DNA of 64,000 nt, taken from contig JADWQD010000001.1 in NCBI GenBank assembly GCA_016110215.1, forward strand, positions 310,001 through 374,000, in the 5' to 3' direction. The notes beneath the pieces were generated by a model. The model was not told the DNA's origin and did no database searches. It saw nothing but the letters and a program-made list of their open reading frames with translations. The translations under genes and the position numbers were made by a program. Origin of the DNA: Capronia americana. Lineage: Eukaryota; Ascomycota; Eurotiomycetes; Chaetothyriales; Herpotrichiellaceae. This document shows, piece after piece, positions 34,175 through 45,723 of this stretch; position 1 is the first letter of the stretch, and each line of letters starts with the position of its first letter.

Positions 34175-35030
34175 CTTTGTCTGGATGGCTGACTGTAATC
34201 AATTGGAGCAAAAGGACGTTTCCAAGCTTGGTCTTCTCCTACTGGGAGTTCGTGAGATAATGCTGAGCAAGTTGGCACTACAGCTCTAGAGAGTGGTAAA
34301 GACTGAATCAAATGCTGCTGTCAGAGTGATCCCCACTGGAAAAGCCAAGTAAACAAAACGTCGTCATGTAGTATTGGTGGTTTAGTGATTGACTGAATGC
34401 GTCGAGAGTGCCTCGGCCTCGGTTAAACTACGTCGAACCGCCCGCCCTTACACGCAGAGTACGGAGAAGCATTAGCTGCTACTTATCGCGTTCTCCGACG
34501 CGTTAAGTGTGTTCGCCTTACCGTCCAAGGGCTTCGTGATGACTGTCCAGACGTCTGATTTTCGAGCTGACCAGGAGTGACTCGACATCTAGCGGCCGCC
34601 CTCAAGCCAAGGCGGATAATCAGACCCCAAGCACAAGAACACTGATAATAGAGGTAATTATGTTTCGTTGCGAAGAGATAATTTATGCTCGTAGATGGAA
34701 TGCAGGTCGATACTGAGGGTAACGTTTGCTCCTCGCCCGCGATTCTCGAGCCAACTTACATATCACCTAAAATTGAGAAACTCACAAACGAGAAAGCTCA
34801 GAGTCTGAAGCTTTACTGAAATATAGACGCGTCCAGTCCGGCGGCACAAACAGCGGCATTGGCCGGCATCGGACATTCACGCCGACCGCAAAGAACATGG
34901 AGTCGGCAAAGTTCATGTTGGGGTAACGTTCGTGCCATCATCTCGATGCCGAATTCATCTTACCCGGCGTCTCGACCCTTTGGCCTCAAGACTGCTTACA
35001 AGAGACGACCGTCAAGACTTTACACTCAGT
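34175..35030. promoter_or_regulatory. divergent promoter region, MDR reductase and D-2-hydroxyacid dehydrogenase
   Basis: An 856-nt region between two outward-facing metabolic genes, which might be controlled together. I cannot name specific sites. Confidence 0.45.
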
Positions 35031-36359
35031 ATGGCAGGAAATGCGCCTCAAGCGAATGGGACAGCCCCAGGTTCAGTGGAACAAGATATCCCGACATATA
35101 CCATCATTCAAGCCGACGGTCTCTACCCTGTACGCTCACACTCCACACGCACTACTTTCCAGATTTCAGCCTCCAACTAATCCTCTAGAAATTAGGACGA
35201 TGTACTTGAAACCAAGATCTTCACCGAAAACCCGCCCCACGCCTACAAGGTGAGATACATCCAAACAGGCCTTTTCCCGACGGGGGCGCCGCTGCCAAAA
35301 CCATGGTCGACCATCCCGCAAGAACTACGCGAGCAGGTCGACGGAATCATGGTGCTGAAAATGGGCTTCACAGCCGCCGACGTGGCCCTCTTTCCTAGGT
35401 TGAAAGTGTGAGTCGGACCCTGCCTCTACGCCTGTCATTTTTTCCGCATCTGTCACACTTGGTCCTCCGTCTGCCCCTACGGTGTCCTGGCCCACGTATA
35501 AGTACGCGGTACGTACTCGGGGTGAATGACCAGGCTGAGACTCCCTCTCCCCTGCAGCATCGTTCGCATGGGCGTCGGGTACGACCGCCTCGACCGGGTC
35601 GCTCTCGCGAGCCACGGCGTCACGGTCTGCAACGTCCCCGACTACGGAACCGCCGAGATCGCTGACCACGCGCTCTCCCTGGCGCTCTCGCTCCGGCGCG
35701 GCGTCCTTCTCCACCACGACCGCCAGCGCCAACCGCACCTCTACCCGTGGATGGTGCTCGAGACGCCCCTCGTTAGCCGCGTGCAAGGCGCCACCTTCGG
35801 TATCCTGGGCCTCGGGCGCATCGGTACGGCAGCCTGCCTCCGCGCCAAGGCCTTCGGGTGGAACGTCCTCTTCTACGACCCTTACCTCCCTAACGGCGTG
35901 GACAAGGCCCTCGGCATAGAACGTACCAAAGACATCAAGGAGCTTTTCCGCCGGAGTACGACCCTGAGCATGCACTGCGCGTGCACGCGCGAGACGCGCA
36001 ACATGGTCGGCTGGGATCTGCTAAGCCTGATGGCACCGGGTTCGATCCTAGTGAACACGTCGCGCGGGGAGGTGTTGCAGCTGGACGCCGTGGAGCGGGC
36101 GCTGCGCGAGGGTATCCTCGCCGGCGCGGGGCTCGATGTGCTGCCCGAGGAGCCGATCCCGGCGGACAACGTGCATTCGCTGATCAAGGCGTATCGCGAG
36201 AGGGAGGAGTGGTTGGTCGGCCGCTTGGCCTTGACCTGCCACACCGCGTTTTATAGTCCGCAGAGTTTTGTCGACATCCGGATCAAGAGCGCCCAGACCA
36301 TGCGCGAGGTCTTGATCGATGGCCTGCAGAGTAATGTGATTACGCCGGATATGCTGTAG
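35031..36359 (+). CDS. D-isomer-specific 2-hydroxyacid dehydrogenase
   Basis: Three exons, 35031-35129, 35196-35407 and 35558-36359, encode 370 residues. The Rossmann motif reads GILGLGRIGTAACLRAKAFG. MGVGYDRLD precedes it, and NTSRGEVLQLDAVERAL carries the catalytic Arg. The catalytic Glu lies in DVLPEEP, and a His near the C-terminus lies in TCHTAFYS. The fold matches NAD(P)-dependent dehydrogenases of phosphoglycerate, glyoxylate or C-terminal-binding-protein type. It should reduce a 2-oxoacid to the D-hydroxyacid. The substrate cannot be read. For the second exon I used the acceptor ending at 35195 because an upstream AG would break the frame. The gene ends 221 nt from the convergent phosphatase. 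Confidence 0.9.
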
Positions 36360-36580
36360 GGTGGCGTATGAGGCGGAGCGCGGAGCGCAGCATGGCGTGG
36401 CATGGCATGGCACAGCACCCATTTTCACACGTTAGCAGAGGAAGTGGAGAATCATACAATCATCAAAATCAGGACATATGTCGTGGAGTCTGATTACAGC
36501 GCAGCAAAGTTCCGTATATACAGTGTAGTGTAGGGTAGTGCACTAGAACTTATGCCTCGCTCCCTTACATCTTGGACGGC

Positions 36581-38360
36581 TCACCACATCCTTGCACCGT
36601 CAAAGTCCCGTTTCCTCGCACTCCCGCTGAACAGCGTCCCGTCATAGTCCGTGCCGTTGTTCGGATAATTAATGCTATAATTGCCAAAGCAGACGTAATC
36701 GTAATTGCTCAACCCGTACGCGCTGTCCTGGCTCGTGACGAACGCATCCAGCGGACACAACCCGTCGGTCCGATTGCCGCAGTAGCCGCCGCGGATCGTC
36801 GACAGGGGGAGGATGCCGTTATTCAAGCGCATGCGGACGAACTTGAAGGTCGCGTTGCCGGGCCTGTACCCATACTGCGTGGGGTAGTACTGGGTCTGCG
36901 AGACGCGCTTGGGCGGCGGACTGGCGCCGCTGCTGCAGCCGACCACCTCGGTGACCAGGCGGGCCGAGAAGGGCGTCAGGCGGGAGAGCACGAAGCGGCG
37001 GGCCGGGTCCGGCGGGAACTGCGTCAGCGAGGGCGGGTCCTTGATGTAGTCGAGCGACGCGGCCGTGAGGGCCGAGATGATGATGTCGTCGTGCGAGAAG
37101 TCGGCGTACAGGCGCTGGCCCAGCGGGAAGGTGCGCGAGTTGTTGGTCAGGCTGCTGTTGACGCTCGACGTCGAGCTCGTAATGTACTCGTTCTGCAGCC
37201 GCGCGAGCAGTTCCTGCAGGTAGCCGATGCCCTGCGCCCGGCCCGTCGGGTTGCCGTACGAATAGTCGTAGTAGTACTCGATGTCGAGCGCGTTCTCGAA
37301 CCCGGCCCACTCGTCCTCGGTGAAGAGCGTGCAGAAGTCGGACCGGCCGAGGTAGTTGGTCTCGTAGGCGCAGATCGTCCTTTGATTGGAGGTCAGTGTG
37401 AAGTTGGGAAGAAAGGGGGCATGTAAGCTTGAACTGTGAATGTGAGGTGGCTGGAACTCACTGCAGCGCAAACGTGTCGTTGATGGTGAGATTGAAGCCG
37501 CTGGGCACGTATTGCGACAGTCGACTCTGCGCCCCGGAGAGGTAGACTGGGAGGTAGCTGAGCAGGTCTAGGTCGCCGATGTATCCTGGCACCAGCTCGT
37601 TGTCGTTGAAGCACGAGTCGTATGAGGCCAGCGTGTTGTTCTCGGTCCCGCCTTCGGGGATGATCACCAGGTTGAACGGGTTGGTCCAGTTGGCCAGCGT
37701 CTCGCTAGGGGTGGGCTGGAAGCTGGGACCGAAAAAGCCCAGCGTCCAGCTGATCTGGGTGTTCTCAATCCGGGACTGCGACGTGGTGCGCAACGTCAAC
37801 TTGGGCCTGTTGGTCCCGTTGGCAAAGGTCGCATTGTACGCAAGCTGCCCCTGTGTTGCGTTGTACAGGATACGTCCGTATCGGTTCCAGAAGGTGACGC
37901 CCGACAGGAAGGATTGCGAAGCACCGATTCCCGTAAGATAGGCGCTCCCAATATTGTATTGGTAAGAGTTCAGAAAGCTCAGATTCCCAGTGAATTGCGA
38001 CGACGAGTTCGAGTTCGAGTTGCTGTGAGTCCGAGTCCAGTTGGCAACCTTTTCCGCGAAATTGGCCATGTTGGGTCCGTCGTCGAACGTGCTTCCCGGG
38101 AAACGAGACCCATGTCGCTGTAGTAGATGGGCTTGCTCGACCTGACATCCGTCCGGCAGGCCTACGTCGCTCACGCCGAAGTAGTCCTCGGCGTTATCGG
38201 CATACGGCGTCATCTGGCCCCAGTATTGCTGAATGGCATTGATATCCGTCAGAAGCTCAGCCGAGGAATTGGCGCCGTTTATCTGCCTGCGATATCGAGG
38301 AGCAGGGAACGATGCTGCAAGGGCAGACAGCGCCGCAAGCACGGCCAGCTCGAAACGCAT
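36581..38360 (-). CDS. secreted histidine acid phosphatase / 3-phytase-like
   Basis: Two exons, 38360-37462 and 37379-36581, encode 565 residues. A signal peptide (residues 1 to about 17) precedes a possible Kex2-type site at RYRR. The catalytic RHGSRFP motif lies at residues 82-88 with the nucleophilic His83, and the proton donor is in SHDD in the second exon. Many N-glycosylation sequons and a paired set of Cys fit an extracellular enzyme. The family removes phosphate from phytate or other organic phosphates at acid pH, and its genes are often induced by phosphate lack. A Ser-Asn repeat follows the first catalytic block (NSNSNSNSS) and comes from a GAGTTC repeat in the DNA. A long antisense frame at 36572-37426 is a shadow. 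Confidence 0.93.
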
Positions 38361-39823
38361 TCTGGGTAGCTCTCGGGGACAGCCTTGCAGGAAGATCCGT
38401 CAAATGAAGAAGAGCAAACATGGCTGCGGGCAGCTTGGACGAAGCTGTTTGAGCTCTTGTACTGGCATGGGATCCAGCTCTCGTGGCCCCGGTGCCCGGA
38501 GCTGCGGGTTGCCTTCATCCCACCAGTAGGCAGAACCTTATGCACCTACTTGGTGAGCTTGCAGGAAGCTTATCTCTCCATGTCGAATGGAATTTCCACC
38601 TCTGGAGCCAGGCAGACCTTGAAAGGGCAGGTCAAAGCCGGGGAAATATTTCCAATGAGGGGCACGTTCGGAGGAACAGGATGGAATAGCCGATTGCAAC
38701 ACCAGCAAAGAGGGACTCGAGATTCCCCCTCCTCAGCCTGATCGACACGTGGGGGATCGGTTCTGCCCCAATTGATAAGCATTGGAATCTTCAGGTCCGT
38801 CAGAGCTTGTCGGTCTTACCAATGCAATGGTTGGGAAATGATGTTGTAGGGCATAGGGAAACTGATAGACTATCCCACGGATTCTATGTATATTCTGAAA
38901 ATAAGGCCAGCGGGGTTCGTTGGAGAGTCTTTCAAGGAAGCAACAGCTCTCCCTTCTCCGTCGCTGTCCCAGCGGAGGTGCAGATTTTTAGATGGCGACA
39001 TTATTCCCTCACTAGCGCCTTCGACGTCCTCACCGCCATAATTCGGCCATGATATTAACCTTGTCAAGGTGGGAGGGTGGTTACCATCTTCATCTTCTGA
39101 AGCCATCGCAATATCGCCGTGGTTAGGACACAGCCGAAAATTCTGGTTGAAACGTCGAAGATTATCTTTCCACTCCAGAAACGCTGCCAACGTGCTTCTG
39201 GTAATCCCGTTTTTGACTCTTTGACTGATTGGGTGGGTGTAGACAGTCGCAGTCGACTTGCGTGGGCTGTCACTGACGCGAATTTATCGAAGCTGACGAG
39301 TTTGCGCCGAACGCAATGGCCGGAGAACTCGTCGGTGCAATGACCAGAGCTTGCAATATGCATCAAACTTTCCGGTCTCCATCATATCATCGTCACTAGG
39401 ATTTTGTCTTGGACTTCTTCCACGTATGCATAGAAAAGTACCCTCAGGGAGAGGAACAGTGGGGTGGTAGAAATCGCATCGGGTGCCCCCCCACGCATCA
39501 TGCCGAATGCTGTAGGAGCTGAATGCCGAAGAGATAGAATGAAGCTGTATCTCATTGACGACGGGCAGGATATCGGTTGACTGTTACTGTGACTGCGTCG
39601 GACTGGCAGGGCGGATTGCTCTGGCACACAGCAAATTTAGGAGACTACCTCAAGCAAAGTGCCGAACGTGCTGCTGCCCGCTATGTCATGACGGAAACCA
39701 CTTCGTTGGAAAGCCAGTGAAAAACGAATGGTATGTGTTCAAAGGCCATGAACAGAACTTCAAGAGTAGGATGAGCCTCCATAGCTGAGTATGGCGCTGA
39801 CCCGTTTCGTCTGGCCACTTGCT
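38361..39823. other. 1.46-kb intergenic region
   Basis: Between the phosphatase start and the next minus-strand gene's stop. About ten short frames on both strands, none with recognisable features. The phosphatase promoter should lie near 38.4-38.9 kb. Confidence 0.45.
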
Positions 39824-41198
39824 TCACCCTGTCGTCGGCATTGCGATTGTCGCGTCGCCCACCCTTGCCTTCTCATTCGCGTCCGCACCACCGTTGCTGG
39901 ATGAGGACTGCTTCGATTCGGCCTCTCTCCGCCTCTTGTGGTCTTGCTTGATGGCATCGAATTTTGCCTGTTCGTGGTCCCTGATGCCACTTGGAAAGAA
40001 AGTTCCGACCATGTTGAAGCCAACCTTCTCATACCTGCGCTCAACCTCGTAGAGCGTATCAATCACCTTCGGGCTCCCAAATACGCCAACATAGTCGAGT
40101 GGCACGCCCAATGCTTCTGGTTGTCTATTCCAGCCAGCAACGAACATATTCTGCAGGATACCAATTCCACCCACGGCAATCAGGAACCAGGCATCGTCGA
40201 TCAGGGCTGAGCTTGTAATCAGCAGTAGGACCCAAAAAATCCCGAGTACTGCATAGATCAGTCGTGATGACATGGTGATGTGTGGCGCATCGACATTGGC
40301 AAATCCGGTTGCCAGGTCCTCAAGATCCAGCCCACGTCCTTTGCTGTCGATGAGGATCGCGTGTTGCGCGCCATTTCCTCTCGTCAGAATGAAAACTTTC
40401 TCTTTGCCATCGAGTTCCCGACACGCCCACTTCTCAACCTTCCACTGTGTCAGCGAGCCGGTGATGAAGCAAAGGGTAATCGCCGCGGCGGTGATCAGCA
40501 GCACGCCCCAGTCCCCGTACAGTCCGCAAGGAATGGCGGCGACGCCGAGCTGGACGATTGAGACGAAGATGCCCGACCAATAGAGGATGTCCTTTCCTGG
40601 CTTTCCGGCGGGTTTCGTTGCACTGGCTTCCCAGAAGCTGACCACCAAGCCCGCTTGGACGCGTTCTGCAACGGGCCTCTGAAGGTGAGGAGGCTTCTTC
40701 TTCTCAGTTTCAAGGTCGAATTTATGAGCCGCCCTCAAGATTTCTTCGGTCTTGACCTTGATCTCGTCCGTCATCCACCAATGGTAGTCGCGCATGATGC
40801 GGCCTAGTACCCAAGAACCATTGCCGCGAACAGAACCATTTTTCCCGTTGATAAGAGAACAACCCGTGTCGGCATCGGGCATCAATTTGTGCTCTCCAAT
40901 GGCGGAGTTAACAGCTGAAGTGGCATAAGACACCCATCCTGGCGAATGTGAGCATTCACCGCGATAACGCCCACAGACAATGGAGGCTTCCAGGAAATTC
41001 CAACATTGCACACGTACCGAAGGAAAATGCGACAGGAGTCAGTCTACCGCCGGCAAGCTGCGCGAGTGCTCGAGCGACAACATCGCCGCCGAGCAGGAGA
41101 AGGATCGTGAAGGCGTAGTTGCTTGGGCTCTTCCATTCGTCGCGGAACCAAGTTGCAGGAACGTCGGCGTCGAAGGGCCGGCCAGGTACAGGACTCAT
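39824..41198 (-). CDS. uncharacterised fungal multi-pass membrane protein
   Basis: Two exons, 41198-41018 and 40938-39824, joined at a GTACGT...CAG intron, give 431 residues. The N-terminus holds one hydrophobic helix (AFTILLLLGGDVVARAL). The middle, about residues 185-230, has a helix pair (GIFVSIVQLGVAAIPCGL, WGVLLITAAAITLCFI). A further pair lies near residues 295-340 (YAVLGIFWVLLLITSSALI, WFLIAVGGIGILQNMFV). The C-terminus is charged and Ser-rich. The protein resembles fungal membrane proteins of unknown function, and I recognise no named domain. The start divides this gene from the divergent HET-domain gene by 1.15 kb. Its role is unknown, so no function is claimed. Confidence 0.72.
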
Positions 41199-42347
41199 TT
41201 TACAAGGATGTTCTTGTTGCCTACAACAGAGCCGAAATGTATCTCGACCACCTTTAGACACAGAGGGAGATAGATGTATCTGAAGAATGCCCAGTGGAGC
41301 TTGGGGACGAACGGACAACACGCAGCGCCTAGGCCGCTAACTCAGGGCTGGGCAGGGCTGGGAAGCCTCCAAGTTAGGCGGCCCTAAGCCAGCCACACGC
41401 GCCCATTGTGGCATAGCCCAACGGTGGTCAGTCCGGCACCATCCCTTGTGACCTATTTCAGCTTGATTTCCTCTCTCGCTCTCTCGCGCAGCCACAGCTC
41501 AACCTATCCAATGCGTACTGCAAGTCCCGGCTAGCTATAGCCTCGGTCGTCCCGCGCGTGAAACTGGACGGACGGCGGAGGTGAGAGCTTACTGCGTTTT
41601 GACTAAAGTTTGACAGTGTTTGACTAAAATTCGTCTGGGGCACAGCTCGGGGAAGTCGTGGTCGGTGAAGCCGCGCCCTGCTTGCGCCAATGACGGCTGG
41701 TATCGTCTCCCGTCCGGGCTTCAACACGTATTCCTCACGTGGAAGCTGAACTTGTGTCCTTCGTCTCTCCGCATCCTACCTCGAGCTGAGAATACCATGG
41801 CGAGCAACGATCGTCCTTTTGCGGCGTGTCCAGCATCGATTGGCTATTCAAGGAGGCAGCATGCACATGTAAACAATCAGTTTCTGCATTCTATGCTAAG
41901 GAGGAAACGTCTTTTCAGATGCAGTCGCCAATGACGCTTCACAGCTCCCACAGTGGGTGGACGCCACTGAGTACGCCATCAACCCGTTTGAGATTCGGGC
42001 AGGAAAAAGAAGTGCTGCACAACGGTTATCACGGCTGGCTCGTAACGGTGATGCTAATGTTTCGACATACCCTAACGGGTCTTCATGTCGTGCATGAACC
42101 ATATACGATGGAAAGCTGGAGGTCGACCCAGAATGGATGTCTTTTCGCATGGGGCTGAAGCGTCTCCATATGCCACCATTACCAAAAATGCAGCTTCCGT
42201 TGCGTGTACTTGAGCGACTGCGACGATTATAGGCCGTGGCTGGGAGCTCTTAAAGTCTCGGGCAAGGCCCAAGTCAACCGAGCGTGTCGTCAAACTTCTT
42301 CATCCCACAGGCCTCGCACATCCAGACATCTTGCCCGAGTCACTAAT
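41199..42347. promoter_or_regulatory. divergent intergenic region before the HET-domain gene
   Basis: 1.15 kb between two outward-facing genes. Several short open frames occur on both strands but none looks coding. Both promoters should lie here. Confidence 0.45.
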
Positions 42348-45110
42348 ATGGATCACCTCGTCCTACCGGAAGGAGTGAAACCCTGGATTCAGGTTGCCTA
42401 CGAAGGCCAGGAGGATTCCTACTACGACAAAGACCGTGGAAATTTCTTTGACTTCTACAAAACAAGAGAGTGGGCTTTGGAAGATGTGAAATTTCAGCCG
42501 AAACCCTCCGAAAACCTTCTTGGAGGAGTCGTCGAGGGCGAAGAGGAGAAGCCTCGCACAGCAGCAGAAATTGAGACGTTCTTCCAGACCTGGCTCTTCT
42601 TCGGCCTCATCATAGAGGTGTTCGCGTTGAACGATATACCAGTGACGACCCAAGACTTTCTGGTTCCGAACACTCTGAAAACTGTCCACAGGCCGCAGAA
42701 AGCCCACGTGGTCACGACGGCGAAACTGCCCTCCTTGATTGCGAAATGGCGGCAAACCAGCTCAAGAGACAACAAAACCTTGAGCGAAGCAATGAAAATG
42801 ATCGACTTCGTTGGGGATATTGTCGATCATCACTGCGCAGCCGGCAAGGACCATCGATCCGTTCACCAGTACGGCAAGGTTCTGTGGCCTGTCAAAGACG
42901 AAGTAACAACCTCCATCATAGCCGTAGCATCTACGCTGCGAAAGGCGGCCCGGCAAATCCACAATGTGATGGGAAAAGAAGAGAGGTGGCCTGTCACCAA
43001 CTCGCGAATCCTCTACCTACGTATTCAGCGGAAATGGTGCAAAGCAGATGCGGCAATGATCATGGAAGATCTCGACATTGACGGCCAGTACTATATTGCC
43101 GCTGCTGAAAGCCATTCACTCGAGTCGCTGGACAGCCATTACGCCTGTACGGATCATTCCTGCGAGGCTAAGATTAGCGACGGAACCTATGTGACCCAAC
43201 ACGCCGACGGATGCGAAACCCACGATGACTACGAACCCGAACCCAAGTTTGTCGGACATCTGAGCCCGGACTATCAGAAGAGTCCCGCTTCGCTTCAAGA
43301 CGCGGTGAAGGATGTTTTAGATGCCGGGCACCTGCCTGTTCTCAGATGGGACTACGAACAACGGGGGCTCGCCACATACGGACACGAACGATTTACCTAC
43401 TCCGGAGAAGGGAAAACACCACCTTATGTGGCTATATCTCACGTGTAAGCTGCGTTCTGATACAGTGTAGCTGTGGATACTGCTGACTACTTCAACAGTT
43501 GGGCCGATGGCATGGGCAATCCATTCGACAACTCGCTGCCATACTGCCAGTTCGACAGGGTCCAACGGCTGGTCGACGACCTTTGCTCCAAACACCTGCC
43601 TGAGAAGAAGCGCCACACAAGCCCGGGATTTTGGATGGACACCATTTGCTGCATAGTCGGCGTTGACAAGGAAAGCAAGAAATACAAGAGCAAGAGCATC
43701 GCGTCAATGCGGGAGATCTACCACGACTGCGTTGCGGTGTTGATCATCGAACCATGGCTTGCAGCCATACCTTCCACAGCTCCGTTTGCCGAGATCGCCC
43801 ACCGAATCTACTCCTCTGGATGGTCAAGAAGGCTTTGGACTCATCAGGAGGGTTTCCTGGGGAGAGACGTCTATTATCAATTCAAGGACAAGCCTCTCAG
43901 CTTTGCCGAGGTGACTGAAGCAGCCAAGGAGTACGAGCGGAGGATGGGTGCGAATGGTTATCCTATCACGTTCCCTTATGCTGCGGCGAGTAAGACAAGC
44001 TTCTACTACACTGGCATCAAGACCATCATTGAGAACATCCGTGAAGGCCGTTTCTCGAAGGACGACAGGTGGATCATCTACAGGCATCTGGCAGAGTCGC
44101 TTGGGCACCGATCCACAACCAACATTGACGACGAGCTGCTCTGTGTGGCGTCTGTCATCGGTCTTGATGTCGGAGACTACATCAAGCACAGAGACACGGA
44201 AGACAACAGAGAGCGGACGGCGGAGCTACGAATGCAAGCCTTCCTTGAAGAACTCGGTCGCTTCCATCAAGGAATCATCTTCAACAATTACCGCCGCCTC
44301 ACCACCCCGGGCTTCCGTTGGGCCCCGGTCTCCCTCCTGGGACATCGAGCCTCAGGACTGGGAGATATTGATGGGTCAACCGACTCCAAGGTTGAAGATT
44401 ACAGCGCACTGCCCATGGATGACAAGCATGTCGAACTTGAATCTATGGGACTGAAGGTCAAGATCAATCTCACCAAGCATTTGACCAAAACCCTTGGGCT
44501 TAACAAGCGGGTTGTCTCCATCGTGCTGAACGACAAGACTGTGAAGCTGCCCACCGTGGGCCTTCCGGTCGACTACCCAGGCTATACAATCAAGTTCCCC
44601 AAAGGCTCAGGCTTGACGATCGACATGGCCGAACGGAGGTTCGTTCTAAAGTACTCTCCCATTCCAAACCCTGTGCCGTCCGTGACAACACCACCACCTC
44701 TCCCGAAAGCCCCTTCATTTGGGAAAGTACCCACTGTCAAGGGACTCCGTGGCTTCGGGAAAGCGACCGAACAGGTCAACCAGCAAGTCGAGAAGGCTCA
44801 AGTCGTCGCCAATAACCTTGCTGAGATTGTGACCTACCAATACGTCGTGTATGTGGCGGAAAACGACGTGAAGTGGGAGCATGACCGGGCCTATGCCATC
44901 ATCCTCCAGCGACCGCTCGGTGACCCGGCCAACCAAGAGTTTCTCGCCATGATAGGCCTCAATTCGATCGGGCCGGGCCCTCGGACGTTTGTGCAGTCGC
45001 TATGTTCGGCGGTGGTGCGTCTTGTGGGCAGATACGATTCCTACAAAGTCACTGCTGGACTGGATGTTGTCGATGTTGGGAAGCCAAAGACGAATTGGGT
45101 GGTCACGTAG
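42348..45110 (+). CDS. HET-domain (heterokaryon incompatibility) protein
   Basis: Two exons, 42348-43444 and 43499-45110, encode about 902 residues. The intron (GTAAGC...CAG) cuts the HET signature between VAISHV and WADG. FWMDTICC and the IASMREIYHDC helix follow, as in HET domains (block order AISHVW, DTIC, M..IY). The first 355 residues precede the domain and have no family I know. After the domain comes an extended tail with a Pro-rich linker (PVPSVTTPPPLPKAPS). HET proteins act in allorecognition and can trigger cell death on contact with a non-matching partner, but most paralogs are uncharacterised. It lies in the same 22 kb as two NACHT-type genes. The start at 42348 is the first good ATG; the frame stays open back to 42204. 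Confidence 0.88.
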
Positions 45111-45723
45111 GCTGTTGCGTGGGAACTGTCGATTGCTTGATCCCGCAGCAGTCCTCAGTGCCATGAATAGTACATAATGCTTAGGGTTTCACTCATTTTT
45201 GGGCTGCAGCGATAGTGAGCAGGGTGAATCTAGGAGCTCCACGAGTGCGGTGCTATGAGTGAGGATATAAATATATCGAAATTGATTCCTGCATAAACAA
45301 GCATTCACAAAGACAAGAATTCCGATTGCGCCTTCGTGACCTTCGCCGTGGGTTGTCTGCGCAAATGAGACTCGGCCACGCAGCTCCGTCTCGACTAACC
45401 CCCCCAGACATCCTGGGAAAACCTTCCATCCCGCTGCACCTCGCCAGCGGGCTTCTCCAATCCACCTCGATGCGAAACACATCCTGCAGGCTACTTCCAT
45501 GCACACGGTCGGGCTGTAGACTCGTCGTTGGCTCGATTCCATCCTTTGCATAACCGCGATTCCTTGCAGTTGGGCTGCAAGCTGAACGCTACACGCCGTC
45601 GTCCGCAACCATCTTACTGCTGCAGTCGTGCCCATCGTCTACATCTTCCAGGTTGGTTTCTCGACGCATTGATGACGATGACGATGAGGTTGATGATGTG
45701 TTGTTTGTCGTGAATCTTCAGCC
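45111..45723. other. intergenic before the 45.7-kb gene
   Basis: A 613-nt gap between two genes on the plus strand. A short GATGAC/GATGAG-type run lies near 45670-45700. No gene is seen. Confidence 0.5.

Noticed and set aside
36572..37426. 284-codon plus-strand open frame
   Set aside because: It lies antisense to the phytase exon, which has clear catalytic motifs. The predicted protein is Arg/Val/Ala-rich, as antisense frames of GC-rich genes usually are.
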